Counted from the stretch's first letter, positions 55,701 through 63,637 are shown. The stretch: 64,000 nt of DNA from Wolbachia endosymbiont of Tyrophagus putrescentiae (GCA_030441635.1 JAUEMM010000004.1:35566-99565); one strand, 5' to 3'. Notes: generated by a model not told the origin, from the letters alone. Made by a program: numbers and translations.

Positions 55701-55968
55701 AGAGTATAAGGATAACCTGTTTTACATAGCAAAGGTATACAGAAAAGACTTCTTACAGAAGCTTCATGAGTATACGATTGGTGAAAAAGCTAAATTGCCA
55801 AGAGGCAAGAAGGGTGATGATAAGCAAGCTCTTGAATCAAATGAGACAGTAAAGAGAAATTTAGGTACAGAAGAAGGAGGAAATCTGAAGAAAGCTGGAA
55901 AAAGCGGAGAGACTATTAAGGCTAGACAAAGTAATGATGATAATGCTGGAGAAGGTAATGAAGAATAA
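52795..55968 (+). CDS. virB6: VirB6-family T4SS protein 4, lipobox-bearing, long C-terminus
   Basis: 1057 residues from ATG 52795. An upstream ATG at 52714 gives 27 more residues but places the signal peptide internally. The signal ends in lipobox VVGC (C24). The ectodomain (25-about 335) contains W86...GDDL (95-98) and many cysteines. The core begins near residue 340 (FHNFVISLLILFLVISSLLY). An unusually large loop (about 560-765) follows, then one more helix (about 769-785). The C-terminal 270-residue tail is hydrophilic and Lys/Glu-rich. Its end overlaps the next gene. Confidence 0.9.
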   Translation: MQSRLSKNWFRVLLFTTYLLVVGCSLGEMPFPRCISADYFGPKPVAVSAHFDSDNIEEFTARDGAFIDPETSELSFGFQSNQVVRWKDTGLETNGDDLVVRINGAWASWAQDNARESKSNNLNLEKLEQLRYEVKFENRGEDNKIPGFDLICSDYSKSKGRISSRGSCTVNCDNIEENSSDTGLRGAPCWFTNGYGAYFLFKRPGDSDPNDTLEHMRYPISPTIHLGYKSVAEGGDGVFKLRNSDTKMQDNNCNIIKLEKGWRIYVKILDRYYFDNVGGYAFEFLSGVNKPGGGTIFDYIYNYLKCTLLIHKKESCPNSDNNLGVAQEMFKNIAEKNTSFHNFVISLLILFLVISSLLYLFGMIQETKQDLLIRMMKFTLVVVLISPGSFEFFYNHFLILFVDGLEYLIKVIANFSPNANTNTLFSFMENMWDKFFAYSVWKKLAAFFFYQPFTSLLMVPTILIGIILYFLLCLYAFVIFLSGFVGVAFLIAIMPLFFISILFSQLRSLFEGWIKFCMSFCFKSIMIFALLSMLGALIMDVFYKQLGFTICYNKWLEVRIPLLLNKKFFAWTPAQIFVPYTFGSVTPSNIDKNVMGAENVGNAQGSLKFTGGAGYIPIPPSYINKGFRYIDYPFFNPFPDADHYIEKGDIVINKSCDENLKDLARLANSLSHTLEKLEVQLLISNIEGKIGEWCKIRGGGVCNKYKQVIGEYRNKILDLNLKRGVVSLVRELIENNPNCQLIDFHENYQDNSDYQRVQDIKRGDLLDLKGIFIFFLLSFLMFSLRELVQELGSNFAGGGYSVYTISSMYRNGGILSQVSLPGWLSRKLFNTEDARLMHLVSLPKDLIQNGLHAGIESMGRGINKLVGERILPTSIKKVVGVGIDATKLITSPENDIPELEDRIFKAFKVDPDNITYRKFDKYLNYYKGYVGSHLGYTLKDAMEFSLEHGMNSITKESKKDKLKLYTGEVEYKDNLFYIAKVYRKDFLQKLHEYTIGEKAKLPRGKKGDDKQALESNETVKRNLGTEEGGNLKKAGKSGETIKARQSNDDNAGEGNEE

Positions 55969-56524
55969 AGAGGGAAATTTTAAAGGGTTTGGTTATTATG
56001 GTTTACAGCAAGACGATGATGAAAATATAATACTCCATGACTATAATGATGTAGTAAATGCGCGTAGAGCAAGAATGGATATGTTACTGGATAATATTGA
56101 CAAACAGGATGCTGATTTTATTAAGGTTGATAATGCTTTAAGTGAGAAACTCGTTGGTGACAGAAAATTTTTCATAGAAGAGGATGAAAAGGTTGCACAG
56201 GATAAGAAAAAGGTATTTAGAGTTTTGGATAATCTAGATGATTTATCGGACATTGATACCCAGGATTTATTAACAGTGAGCTTATTGTTTTCAGACTTGA
56301 GCTATATAGAAAAGAATATTGTGTTAAGTAATGATCAGGACTCTGATTTAGCTAAGTTAAGAGATCTTTTCCTTGAAAAGAAAGAATCTGGTGAATACTA
56401 CACTGATAATGAATATGGGGATTATATTGATTATATTGAGAAGATTAACAATATAATAAAATTAGAATTAAATAATAGAATTGAAAATAAAGATTTTTCA
56501 AAGCATCAAAGAGTAACAGAGTAG
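55958..56524 (+). CDS. Small acidic T4SS-operon protein of unknown function
   Basis: A 188-residue protein from ATG 55958, chosen because GGAGAAGG lies just upstream. ATGs at 55934 and 55943 are less well placed. It has no signal peptide or membrane helix, and is rich in Asp, Glu and Lys with long predicted helices (for example DMLLDNIDKQDADFIKV and YIDYIEKINNIIKLEL). It overlaps the end of virB6-4 by 11 bases, so it is the last gene of the virB3-B4-B6 operon. It is probably cytosolic: an assembly factor, chaperone or secreted substrate are possibilities, none shown by the sequence. Confidence 0.8.
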   Translation: MKNKEGNFKGFGYYGLQQDDDENIILHDYNDVVNARRARMDMLLDNIDKQDADFIKVDNALSEKLVGDRKFFIEEDEKVAQDKKKVFRVLDNLDDLSDIDTQDLLTVSLLFSDLSYIEKNIVLSNDQDSDLAKLRDLFLEKKESGEYYTDNEYGDYIDYIEKINNIIKLELNNRIENKDFSKHQRVTE

Positions 56525-56639
56525 GCTAGTCTGATGATAAAACTTTTGTTAAATCATATACTCAATATTGTCCTAAAAAGACCAGAGTAGCCTTAGAAAA
56601 ACTTGATTCACAGGTACTAAAAGGCATTTTTAAATCATA

Positions 56640-58085
56640 TTACAGAAAGAAACCCATTTTTCCATCATATGTGTATAATTTTTCCATTTTTACAACGTCG
56701 AAGTTGTTTTCTTCAAATATGGCAAGTATGTCGTTTACATCGCTATTTGAAATATTTTGTTTTTCATCAATTGTAACAAATCTGCAAGTTATTTGATCAC
56801 TATTGCACTTAGAACTTCCTAGCCAAATGGCTAACCCCTTCATGTATATTGACACAATCTGCATCTTATGTGACTCAAATAAATTTACTACTTGATTGAA
56901 GTTGTTTGTCTGATTCCAGGCAAGAGTTACATCACTTCCAATTAATTTTCTAGTTTTATAGTCTTCTGTATAGTCATTTTGTATCTTATTCACTATTCTC
57001 TCATCTGTGATATCGCTAACTATAAGCTCAGGTAATACTTCTGGTTTTTTACCTAGATTATCTATGATTGTCTCTGCAAATTCGGAGGTACCCACTTTTT
57101 TTTGACTTGTTTTTTTATTGTACAAATCAGCAGTATGTATACCTTCTTCTAAAGTTCTTAGCCATGCATCGTAAATTAGCTTTGCAGTGTCAACATGGCC
57201 TATATGTACCAACATTTGTACTGCGGCGTTTAAAAGCCCAGAGGGGTTAGCAATATTTTTTCCTGCAATATCGGGAGCTGAACCGTGCACAGCTTCGAAC
57301 ATTGCATATTCATTGCCAATGTTACTGCTTCCAGCTAATCCAACAGATCCTGAAGTCTGAGCTACGATGTCTGATAGTATATCACCGTACAAATTTTCTG
57401 TGACTATAACATCAAAGTTTTCTGGCTCTGTTGCAACTTTTGCCATGCCAATATCGACTATGTAATGTTCTGACTGTATATTAGGGTAATATTTTGCAAT
57501 GCGGTCAAATTCTGCATGGAAGATTCCATCAGTCATTTTCATGATATTATCTTTGGTTAGGCAAGTTACTTTTTTTCTATTATGTTTTTTTGCATACTCA
57601 AAAGCGTACCTGCATATTTTCTCTGAACCGGACTTGGTGATAATCTTTGTACATTGATAAGAATCACCCGTTAGCCTATGTTCTATACCAGTATATACAT
57701 CCTCCTCATTTTCACGTATTATTACAACATCAAACTTACCAAATTTATTTTCTACGATAGGAGAGTATGATATGCATGGTCTTACATTTGCATATAGCCC
57801 AAGTTTTTTTCTGAGGGCAACATTTAGACTTTTATGGCCTTTTCCTTGAGGAGTTGTAGTGGGAGATTTTAAGAGTATCTTTGTTCTTTCTATAGACTCC
57901 CATCCACTAGGGGAGATGCCATGAGACCACTCTTTGTTATAGACACGCTCACCTATCTCGATAATTTCTATTGATATTTTTGCTTCTGCTTCGCGGAGTA
58001 TTGAAAGCACAGCCTCCATTATTTCAGGCCCAATTCCATCTCCGTATGCAACTGTTATTGGTATAAACATAACTCTTTTAATCAT
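56640..58085 (-). CDS. icd: Isocitrate dehydrogenase (long Rickettsiales/type II form)
   Basis: TCA-cycle enzyme oxidising isocitrate to 2-oxoglutarate, 481 residues. The first about 340 residues are the isopropylmalate/isocitrate dehydrogenase domain: YGDGIGPEIM, then RENEEDVYTGIEH, NLYGDILSD and HGSAPDIAGKNIANPSGLL. An extra C-terminal domain of about 140 residues is characteristic of this long form. An ATG at 58070 is an alternative start, closer to an AAAGAG. It is convergent with the T4SS operon. Confidence 0.93.
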   Translation of the reverse strand: MIKRVMFIPITVAYGDGIGPEIMEAVLSILREAEAKISIEIIEIGERVYNKEWSHGISPSGWESIERTKILLKSPTTTPQGKGHKSLNVALRKKLGLYANVRPCISYSPIVENKFGKFDVVIIRENEEDVYTGIEHRLTGDSYQCTKIITKSGSEKICRYAFEYAKKHNRKKVTCLTKDNIMKMTDGIFHAEFDRIAKYYPNIQSEHYIVDIGMAKVATEPENFDVIVTENLYGDILSDIVAQTSGSVGLAGSSNIGNEYAMFEAVHGSAPDIAGKNIANPSGLLNAAVQMLVHIGHVDTAKLIYDAWLRTLEEGIHTADLYNKKTSQKKVGTSEFAETIIDNLGKKPEVLPELIVSDITDERIVNKIQNDYTEDYKTRKLIGSDVTLAWNQTNNFNQVVNLFESHKMQIVSIYMKGLAIWLGSSKCNSDQITCRFVTIDEKQNISNSDVNDILAIFEENNFDVVKMEKLYTYDGKMGFFL

Positions 58086-58314
58086 GGAATATCTAAATGT
58101 TAACTCAAATGATACTGGGAGTCAATTTTACCATTAATTACAGCCAAAACCATATTTCTACCTAAATTTTAAAGAATATAATTTCTATAATTCACTATTG
58201 AACACATCCAGTGCTGTGAACATATGATTAACAACAATAATAATCTTTATGATTATACTAATAAATCATTTCACCTGAACTAATACAAAAAAACTGATAT
58301 TAAATATAAATTTT
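58086..58314. other. AT-rich 229-base spacer between surE and icd
   Basis: I see no gene. It contains a candidate minus-strand icd promoter, TTGACT (58125-58120) with TAACAT (58102-58097), 17-base spacer. The half-site ATACTAA is at 58255-58261. Otherwise nothing recognised. Confidence 0.4.
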
Positions 58315-59064
58315 CTATTTTTTTGATTTTAGCTTGAAGTCTTTCATAACGTTTAACGTATCATAATCTGTAAAATCTAATTTTACTGGTGTTACTGTAA
58401 TAAATCCCTCTTCAACCTTACCAACACTTTCACTACCTGATAGGTCACTTCGATTCCATCCTACACTTAAAGAGCGATCCGAATTTTCACGCAAAGTGAC
58501 ATCACAGTCGGTTTTATACTTTCCCTGTCCTGTGAACTCAATACCTTTGACTTTTTCTGTTGCAGGAAAGTTAATATTCATTACTGTATTTTTCGGCCAC
58601 CCAATCTCTACCAGCTTCAATATCACCTCCTGTGCAAAGATTTCTGTATTGTGCCAACTCATTCTATCACTGCTTTTATACATTTGGCTTAACGCTATAG
58701 ATGGTATAGATCTTGCAGCACCTTCCATAGCTGCACCTATTGTTCCTGAATAACAAATATCATCTCCAACGTTTGACCCAAAATTTACTCCAGACAATAT
58801 TAAATCCGGCTTTTCATCCATAATTTTATGCAATGCAATTATTACACAATCAGCAGGAGTTCCTGATACACTAAAATCTCTCTCGTTATGCTGGTTAACC
58901 TTAATAGACTGCTTGATAAAGTAACCCAAAGACCTTGCAGATGCACTCCTATCAGTGTCCGGTGCTACCACCCACACCTCTGATGCAAAATTTAATGCAA
59001 TTTGTTTTAGCAGCTTTATTCCTTCGCTCTTAAAACCGTCGTCGTTTGTTACTAATATTTTCAT
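58315..59064 (-). CDS. surE: 5'-nucleotidase SurE
   Basis: Survival protein with nucleotidase/phosphatase activity on nucleoside monophosphates, 249 residues. Metal-binding residues are D8, D9 (TNDDG), S40 (DRSASARS) and N94 (SGVNFGSN). The SVSGTPADCV segment follows. It lies 12 bases after pyrB on the same strand. Confidence 0.96.
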   Translation of the reverse strand: MKILVTNDDGFKSEGIKLLKQIALNFASEVWVVAPDTDRSASARSLGYFIKQSIKVNQHNERDFSVSGTPADCVIIALHKIMDEKPDLILSGVNFGSNVGDDICYSGTIGAAMEGAARSIPSIALSQMYKSSDRMSWHNTEIFAQEVILKLVEIGWPKNTVMNINFPATEKVKGIEFTGQGKYKTDCDVTLRENSDRSLSVGWNRSDLSGSESVGKVEEGFITVTPVKLDFTDYDTLNVMKDFKLKSKK

Positions 59065-59076
59065 ACAAGTTTACTA

Positions 59077-59982
59077 TTAAGAACTATAGTAATGTAGGAT
59101 TGCCTTGCGCATTGCAAGTCCAGATTCCACCTGTTGCAAAATTACATTGTCTGCTATATCACTACCAATCTCCACCCCTCTATTGACTGGTCCCGGATGC
59201 ATGACAATTACATCTGATTTTGCATGCGATAACTTCTCTGAGTCGAGTCCATATAAATGAAAGTACTCCTTCTTTGAGGGAATATAATTACTATTATTCA
59301 TGCGCTCTGTTTGTAGTCTTAATAGCATGATCACATCAGCATCTTTTATACCTTCTTCCAATGAATAGTGTACTGAATCTACTTCAGAAAAATGTTTACA
59401 AACCAAAGTAGGAGGAGCAACTAAAGTTATTTTTACTCCAAGCATTTTGAGTAACCTAATGTTTGACCTTGCAACCCGACTGTGTAAAACGTCACCACAT
59501 ATTACAACTTTCAGATCCTTTATGTGTTTTTTGTAGCAACGTATTACAAAATAATCAGCAAGCGCTTGTGTAGGATGTTCATTACTACCATCACCCGCAT
59601 TGATCAACAGACATTTCACGTATCGTGCAAAAGTATCAATAATACCGCCCGTTTGATGCCTGACTATCATAAAGTCGCAGCCCATCGCATTGAGTGTTTT
59701 CACCATATCTTTTAAACTTTCTCCTTTGTTTACAGAAGAAAATTTCACTGGTAAAGTTACAACATCAGCACCAAGGCTCTTTGCAGCTATTTCAAAGGAC
59801 GCAAGTGTACGTGTTGAGTTCTCAAAAAATAAGTTAACTACCACTCTATTCTGCAGAATCTTTTCATCAGAGCCTTTTTTACTGATATAACTATCTGCTA
59901 ATGCAACCAAGTTTTCTACATCATTGACTGTAAGGTCATGTATCCTTAGCAGGTTTTTTTTATCTACCATCAGACTACTCAA
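59077..59982 (-). CDS. pyrB: Aspartate carbamoyltransferase catalytic subunit
   Basis: Second step of pyrimidine synthesis, using the carbamoyl phosphate from CarAB, 301 residues. The carbamoyl-phosphate loop STRT is S56-T59, the second loop is FSSVNKGES, and HPTQALAD and MHPGPVNRG are intact. No regulatory subunit pyrI is nearby. It lies eight bases downstream of rpoZ. Confidence 0.96.
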   Translation of the reverse strand: MSSLMVDKKNLLRIHDLTVNDVENLVALADSYISKKGSDEKILQNRVVVNLFFENSTRTLASFEIAAKSLGADVVTLPVKFSSVNKGESLKDMVKTLNAMGCDFMIVRHQTGGIIDTFARYVKCLLINAGDGSNEHPTQALADYFVIRCYKKHIKDLKVVICGDVLHSRVARSNIRLLKMLGVKITLVAPPTLVCKHFSEVDSVHYSLEEGIKDADVIMLLRLQTERMNNSNYIPSKKEYFHLYGLDSEKLSHAKSDVIVMHPGPVNRGVEIGSDIADNVILQQVESGLAMRKAILHYYSS

Positions 59983-59990
59983 AAGTTTAG

Positions 59991-60320
59991 CTATTGACTG
60001 CCATCACTCTGAGTATCTGAATCTGTAATATTACCTAAAGAAAAGTCTAACAGCTTTTTTAACTTACCCTCATTAACATCCTTCACGCCTCCTGTGCTAT
60101 ACTCTTTACATCTTTTTACCAAGAGGCTAAATAATTCATTCACACTTACTTTCTTTTCTGCTATTTCACATAAAGCCATCACAGTACTCTTATGCTTTCC
60201 TACTTTAGATGTTTGACCCGCTCCCGTGCTTAGGTCATGTGCTCTCTGACTTGCTAATAGAGCCAATTTAAAATGGTTACTAACTTGTTCTATACACTTT
60301 TCTATAATAAATTCAGCCAT
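59991..60320 (-). CDS. rpoZ: RNA polymerase subunit omega
   Basis: 109 residues from ATG 60320, which has AAGGTAG suitably upstream; a start at 60353 would add eleven hydrophobic residues unlike the family. The omega pattern is present: EFIIEKCIEQVSNHFKLALL then ASQRAHDL-S-G, followed by the conserved helix MALCEIAEKKV. Omega aids assembly of beta-prime. The Ser/Asp-rich tail is less conserved. Confidence 0.8.
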   Translation of the reverse strand: MAEFIIEKCIEQVSNHFKLALLASQRAHDLSTGAGQTSKVGKHKSTVMALCEIAEKKVSVNELFSLLVKRCKEYSTGGVKDVNEGKLKKLLDFSLGNITDSDTQSDGSQ

Positions 60321-60380
60321 GATTACTACCTTTGTAAGCTTTATAATATACAACAGAAAATTTAGATGTCAACTTTATAA

Positions 60381-60674
60381 TCAAAATTCCGCCTCGTGCT
60401 TAACTTTTTCCGCTGTAGATCCTAGCACTTGACTTTCCTCTATTGAAATACTAATCTCGTGTCCTAACTTTTTAAGAAAAACCAATAAACGCTCTAAAGA
60501 GAAGCCATTAGTCCTACCATTTTTAATTTGTGAAACTTTTGGCTGATCAATTCCCAACAGCTCAGCAACATAAGCCTGCGTCCAAGAATTGTTCTCTATA
60601 GTTCTTGCTATCATATCAAGCAACCCTTTCTTTATTTCTGTACTATCTAAATTGTTTAATGATATTATTGTCAT
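60381..60674 (-). CDS. XRE/HigA-like HTH protein, orphan antitoxin candidate
   Basis: A 97-residue DNA-binding protein. The helix-turn-helix TQAYVAELLGIDQPKVSQIK lies at about residues 32-51, followed by NGRTNGFSLERLLVFLKKLG, a pattern typical of the HTH_37/HigA-type antitoxin group. No toxin gene (RelE/HigB-like) is found in the 258-base spacer upstream or downstream, where rpoZ follows. It may have lost its toxin or act as a stand-alone regulator. ATACTAA at 60694-60700, 20 bases upstream of the start, and inverted repeats further up could be its operators. Confidence 0.8.
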   Translation of the reverse strand: MTIISLNNLDSTEIKKGLLDMIARTIENNSWTQAYVAELLGIDQPKVSQIKNGRTNGFSLERLLVFLKKLGHEISISIEESQVLGSTAEKVKHEAEF

Positions 60675-60753
60675 AACCTTCCTTATTTCTTATATACTAA
60701 CTAAATTAATTTCTATATACCTCAAAGCAACATATTAACAAATAGAGTATATA

Positions 60754-60803
60754 TAATGTAATTTTTTTAAAATTATATAATATTAATAATATAAATTACA
60801 TTA
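60754..60803. repeat. 11-bp perfect inverted repeat with 28-base loop
   Basis: TAATGTAATTT (60754-60764) and AAATTACATTA (60793-60803) are exact reverse complements. It could be a cruciform or weak hairpin, or paired operator sites. Confidence 0.7.
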
Positions 60804-60831
60804 GTATTATAATTATACTAACTTTTTAGTA
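60801..60831. promoter_or_regulatory. Clustered TTAGTA/TACTAA half-sites
   Basis: TTAGTAT (60801-60807) and ATACTAA (60815-60821) form a 7-bp inverted repeat with a 7-base centre; the latter overlaps TACTAA-CTTT-TTAGTA (60816-60831). The same half-site makes the palindrome before virB3. Confidence 0.5.
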
Positions 60832-60932
60832 ACTTTAAATTATATTTTATCAATAAAATCATTCATGGCAAGAATAAGTTATGCTTATAAGACCGATAAT
60901 ATAAAAAATTTTGTCTGATTTCATATTCTTTT

Positions 60933-62156
60933 CTAATGAGCATCCCACTTTACAGTACTTAAATCTATTCCTTCCTGTACCATTTCAAGCAATGGGCTCA
61001 TTTCACGTAATCTACCAATGTTGTTAATAATAAGTTCTACAGCATATGAAATTTCTTCTCTAGTGGTAAATCTACCAAAACCAAACCTAATTGATGAGTG
61101 CTCAAGATCGTGACCATTATTCAATGCACGTATAACATAAGAGGGCTCAAGAGATGCAGAAGTACAGGCAGAACCTGAGCTAACTGCTAAATCCTTAACT
61201 GCCATGATGATTGATTCACCTTCAACATAAGGAAAACTTATGTTAAGGTTACCTGGAATGCTATTCTCATAGTCGCCATTTAATACAACATCAGGAAAAG
61301 CTTCCTTTACTTTGTGATATAAGATATCTCTAAATTCCTTCAACCTTACTGCTTCTTCTGCCATCTCTTCTTTTGCAATTCGTGCCGCTTCACCAAAGCC
61401 AACTGCAAGCGGTGTTGGAACTGTTCCGGACCGCATTCCTCTCTCTTGTCCACCTCCATTGATTAAAGGTACTAACCTAACACGAGGATTTTTCCTGCGT
61501 ACATATAGTACACCTATCCCCATTGGCCCATAAATTTTGTGACTAGAAATGCTCATTAAATCAATATTCATTTTGTTGACATCAATCGGTATTTTCCCAA
61601 ACGCTTGAGCTGCATCAGTATGGAAAAACACATTGTGTTTCCTGCATATTTCACCAATTTCTTTTATGGGCTGAATTACTCCTATCTCATTATTTACCAT
61701 CATTACTGACACTAAGATCGTTTTATCAGTAATTGCTGCTTCAAGCTTCAACAAATCCACAATACCATTTTGTTGAACAGGCAGATAAGTTACTTTAAAC
61801 CCCTCACTTTCTAAATGCCTACAAGAATCGAGAACGCATTTATGTTCCGTACAAACAGTGATTATATGATTACCCTTATTCTCATAGAAGTGAGCCACTC
61901 CTTTTATTGCCATATTATTTGACTCAGTTGCACCTGAAGTAAAAACTATTTCTTTATTGTCTGCATTTACTACACTAGCTATATATCCTCTAGCCTTCTC
62001 TACTGCTTCCTCAGCACTCCAACCAAACTGGTGACTTCGAGAATGTGGATTGCTAAACTCATTAAAATAAGGAATCATCACATCCAATACTCGAGGGTCC
62101 ACTTTAGTGGTAGATTGATAATCGAGGAATACTGGTCTAATGTTTAGGTCATTCAT
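60933..62156 (-). CDS. iscS: Cysteine desulfurase IscS
   Basis: Supplies sulfur for Fe-S cluster and thionucleoside synthesis, 407 residues from ATG 62156; a TTG four codons earlier is less likely. Numbering from that TTG, the PLP lysine is K211 in SSHKIYGP, the catalytic cysteine is C335 in [10 protein letters not shown], and H109 is in TEHK. The C-terminus ([20 protein letters not shown]) is the IscU-binding tail of true IscS. iscU and hscBA are not adjacent; fdx lies 1.1 kb upstream on the same strand. Confidence 0.97.
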   Translation of the reverse strand: MNDLNIRPVFLDYQSTTKVDPRVLDVMIPYFNEFSNPHSRSHQFGWSAEEAVEKARGYIASVVNADNKEIVFTSGATESNNMAIKGVAHFYENKGNHIITVCTEHKCVLDSCRHLESEGFKVTYLPVQQNGIVDLLKLEAAITDKTILVSVMMVNNEIGVIQPIKEIGEICRKHNVFFHTDAAQAFGKIPIDVNKMNIDLMSISSHKIYGPMGIGVLYVRRKNPRVRLVPLINGGGQERGMRSGTVPTPLAVGFGEAARIAKEEMAEEAVRLKEFRDILYHKVKEAFPDVVLNGDYENSIPGNLNISFPYVEGESIIMAVKDLAVSSGSACTSASLEPSYVIRALNNGHDLEHSSIRFGFGRFTTREEISYAVELIINNIGRLREMSPLLEMVQEGIDLSTVKWDAH

Positions 62157-62256
62157 AAAATTTATCAAATTGCTAGGCTGTAATAATGTTAGTTGAAATC
62201 AATTAAAACATCAAACTCGATTTAAAAAATTTTTACTAATATAACAATGCAAAAAA

Positions 62257-63285
62257 CTAACCTTTGTCTCTGTTCTGAGTAATCTCGTTGAGTTTTTCTA
62301 TAAAATCTGCAGCAGGTAAGCTTCCGATGAAGCTAGAACCAAAATCATCATCATATCTGATTGTAAATTGAATATCACCATTGATCTTTTTTTCTGAAAG
62401 AGAAAATATCAATTCTTGTAATGCACGTGCATTGGAGTCATTATCAATCATACGTGACACTAGTTCTTTATAGTTTGATATATCTACATTAATCTGATTT
62501 TTAAATGCAAGTGTGACTAAATTATAATCTTGTATTTTACCATTTGCAGTAAAAGAAAAACTATCATTACGAATTAAAAACTTCTCCAGATTTAAATTAA
62601 GCTTAGATGCTGAGATATCACCAATAAACTCAGAGCCAAACTTAACATCTACATTTAAAAAACTTTTTGGGCTTACCATATCTTTAAAGCGGTACATATA
62701 CAAATCAGTCCCTAACTTTAAATTTCCATTGGCTTCCTTTCTAAAGTCAAATCGAACATGGTTAGCATTATTATCAACTTCAGTTACGATACTTTTTTTA
62801 ATTCCATGATCAGGTATAATGTCACATTTTAGCCCATAATCTTCGTACTCAATGGCATTTACATAATTTATAGCTTTATCAAACCGTAATAAAAACGGTA
62901 AACGATTTAATTCTACAGTAAAAAAGTTTTTTTCGTTCGTACTACATTTTATATTGTTGTTATTGATCGTAGCCTCAATTTGATTATTCGGTGTGTAAAT
63001 ATACACTGATCTATCTAATAACCTATTTTTTACTAGTAAATCCCCAGGTAAAATAACTAACTGTCCGCCAGAAATTTCTAGATTTTTAATACGAAAGACT
63101 AGATGAGAAGGAAAACCCCTTATTTCATATGAAATTTCAGGCTCCTTATCAGTAAAATTAGATACAACCTTTACTAAAAAACTTTTTGCTTTCAATACAG
63201 AAAAATACCAAAAGCCCCCATATGCTATAGGGATAAATAAGAAAAAAAAGATAATCAAATAAATAAAGGCTTTACGCATACTCAT
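62257..63285 (-). CDS. DUF2125-like membrane-anchored protein
   Basis: A 342-residue protein with an N-terminal membrane anchor or uncleaved signal (FIYLIIFFFLFIPIAYGGFWYF trimmed, residues about 7-28). The rest is beta-rich and hydrophilic. The stretch YEIRGFPSHLVFRIKN (about 53-68) resembles the GFPFRL pattern of the alphaproteobacterial DUF2125 family; assignment is tentative. The function is unknown, probably periplasmic. Its start overlaps fdx by 14 bases, so it is translationally linked to the ferredoxin. Confidence 0.65.
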   Translation of the reverse strand: MSMRKAFIYLIIFFFLFIPIAYGGFWYFSVLKAKSFLVKVVSNFTDKEPEISYEIRGFPSHLVFRIKNLEISGGQLVILPGDLLVKNRLLDRSVYIYTPNNQIEATINNNNIKCSTNEKNFFTVELNRLPFLLRFDKAINYVNAIEYEDYGLKCDIIPDHGIKKSIVTEVDNNANHVRFDFRKEANGNLKLGTDLYMYRFKDMVSPKSFLNVDVKFGSEFIGDISASKLNLNLEKFLIRNDSFSFTANGKIQDYNLVTLAFKNQINVDISNYKELVSRMIDNDSNARALQELIFSLSEKKINGDIQFTIRYDDDFGSSFIGSLPAADFIEKLNEITQNRDKG

Positions 63286-63637
63286 CGCCGTGCTTGTCTA
63301 ATGATATATTTCTCGTGCTTCTTGGTATTGTAACACATATACCATCAATGTCTTTAGTGATCTTAATCTGGCATCCAAGCCTTGAAGTTTCTGTTAATCC
63401 AAAAGCTAAATCTAGCATATCATTTTCTTCATCAGATATAGGATTACACTCTTCTAAAATATCATAAAACTTCTGGTCAACAATCACATGGCAAGTTGAA
63501 CATGCAAGAGAACCTTCACATGCTCCTTCAAGCAAATCTGGATCACTTCTATGAGCTAAATTCAGTAAAGTTTCACCTTCCACAGCCTCATAATGTTTTT
63601 TGCTTCCGTCTGGTAATATAAAAGTAACAGATGGCAT
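63272..63637 (-). CDS. fdx: [2Fe-2S] ferredoxin, adrenodoxin/ISC type
   Basis: Electron carrier for Fe-S cluster assembly, 121 residues. The cluster ligands are C40, C46, C49 and C89, arranged C-x5-C-x2-C...C (CEGSLACSTC; SRLGCQ). The family phrase DEENDMLDLAFGLTETSRLG is conserved. It lies upstream of the DUF2125-like gene and iscS on the same strand. Confidence 0.96.
   Translation of the reverse strand: MPSVTFILPDGSKKHYEAVEGETLLNLAHRSDPDLLEGACEGSLACSTCHVIVDQKFYDILEECNPISDEENDMLDLAFGLTETSRLGCQIKITKDIDGICVTIPRSTRNISLDKHGDEYA

Larger units (their letters stand above)
60675..60932. other. AT-rich 258-base spacer with nested inverted repeats
   Basis: I see no gene. It holds an 11-bp inverted repeat (60754-60764 / 60793-60803), TTAGTAT-N7-ATACTAA (60801-60821), TACTAA-CTTT-TTAGTA (60816-60831) and a single ATACTAA (60694-60700). 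It is probably regulatory. Confidence 0.5.
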
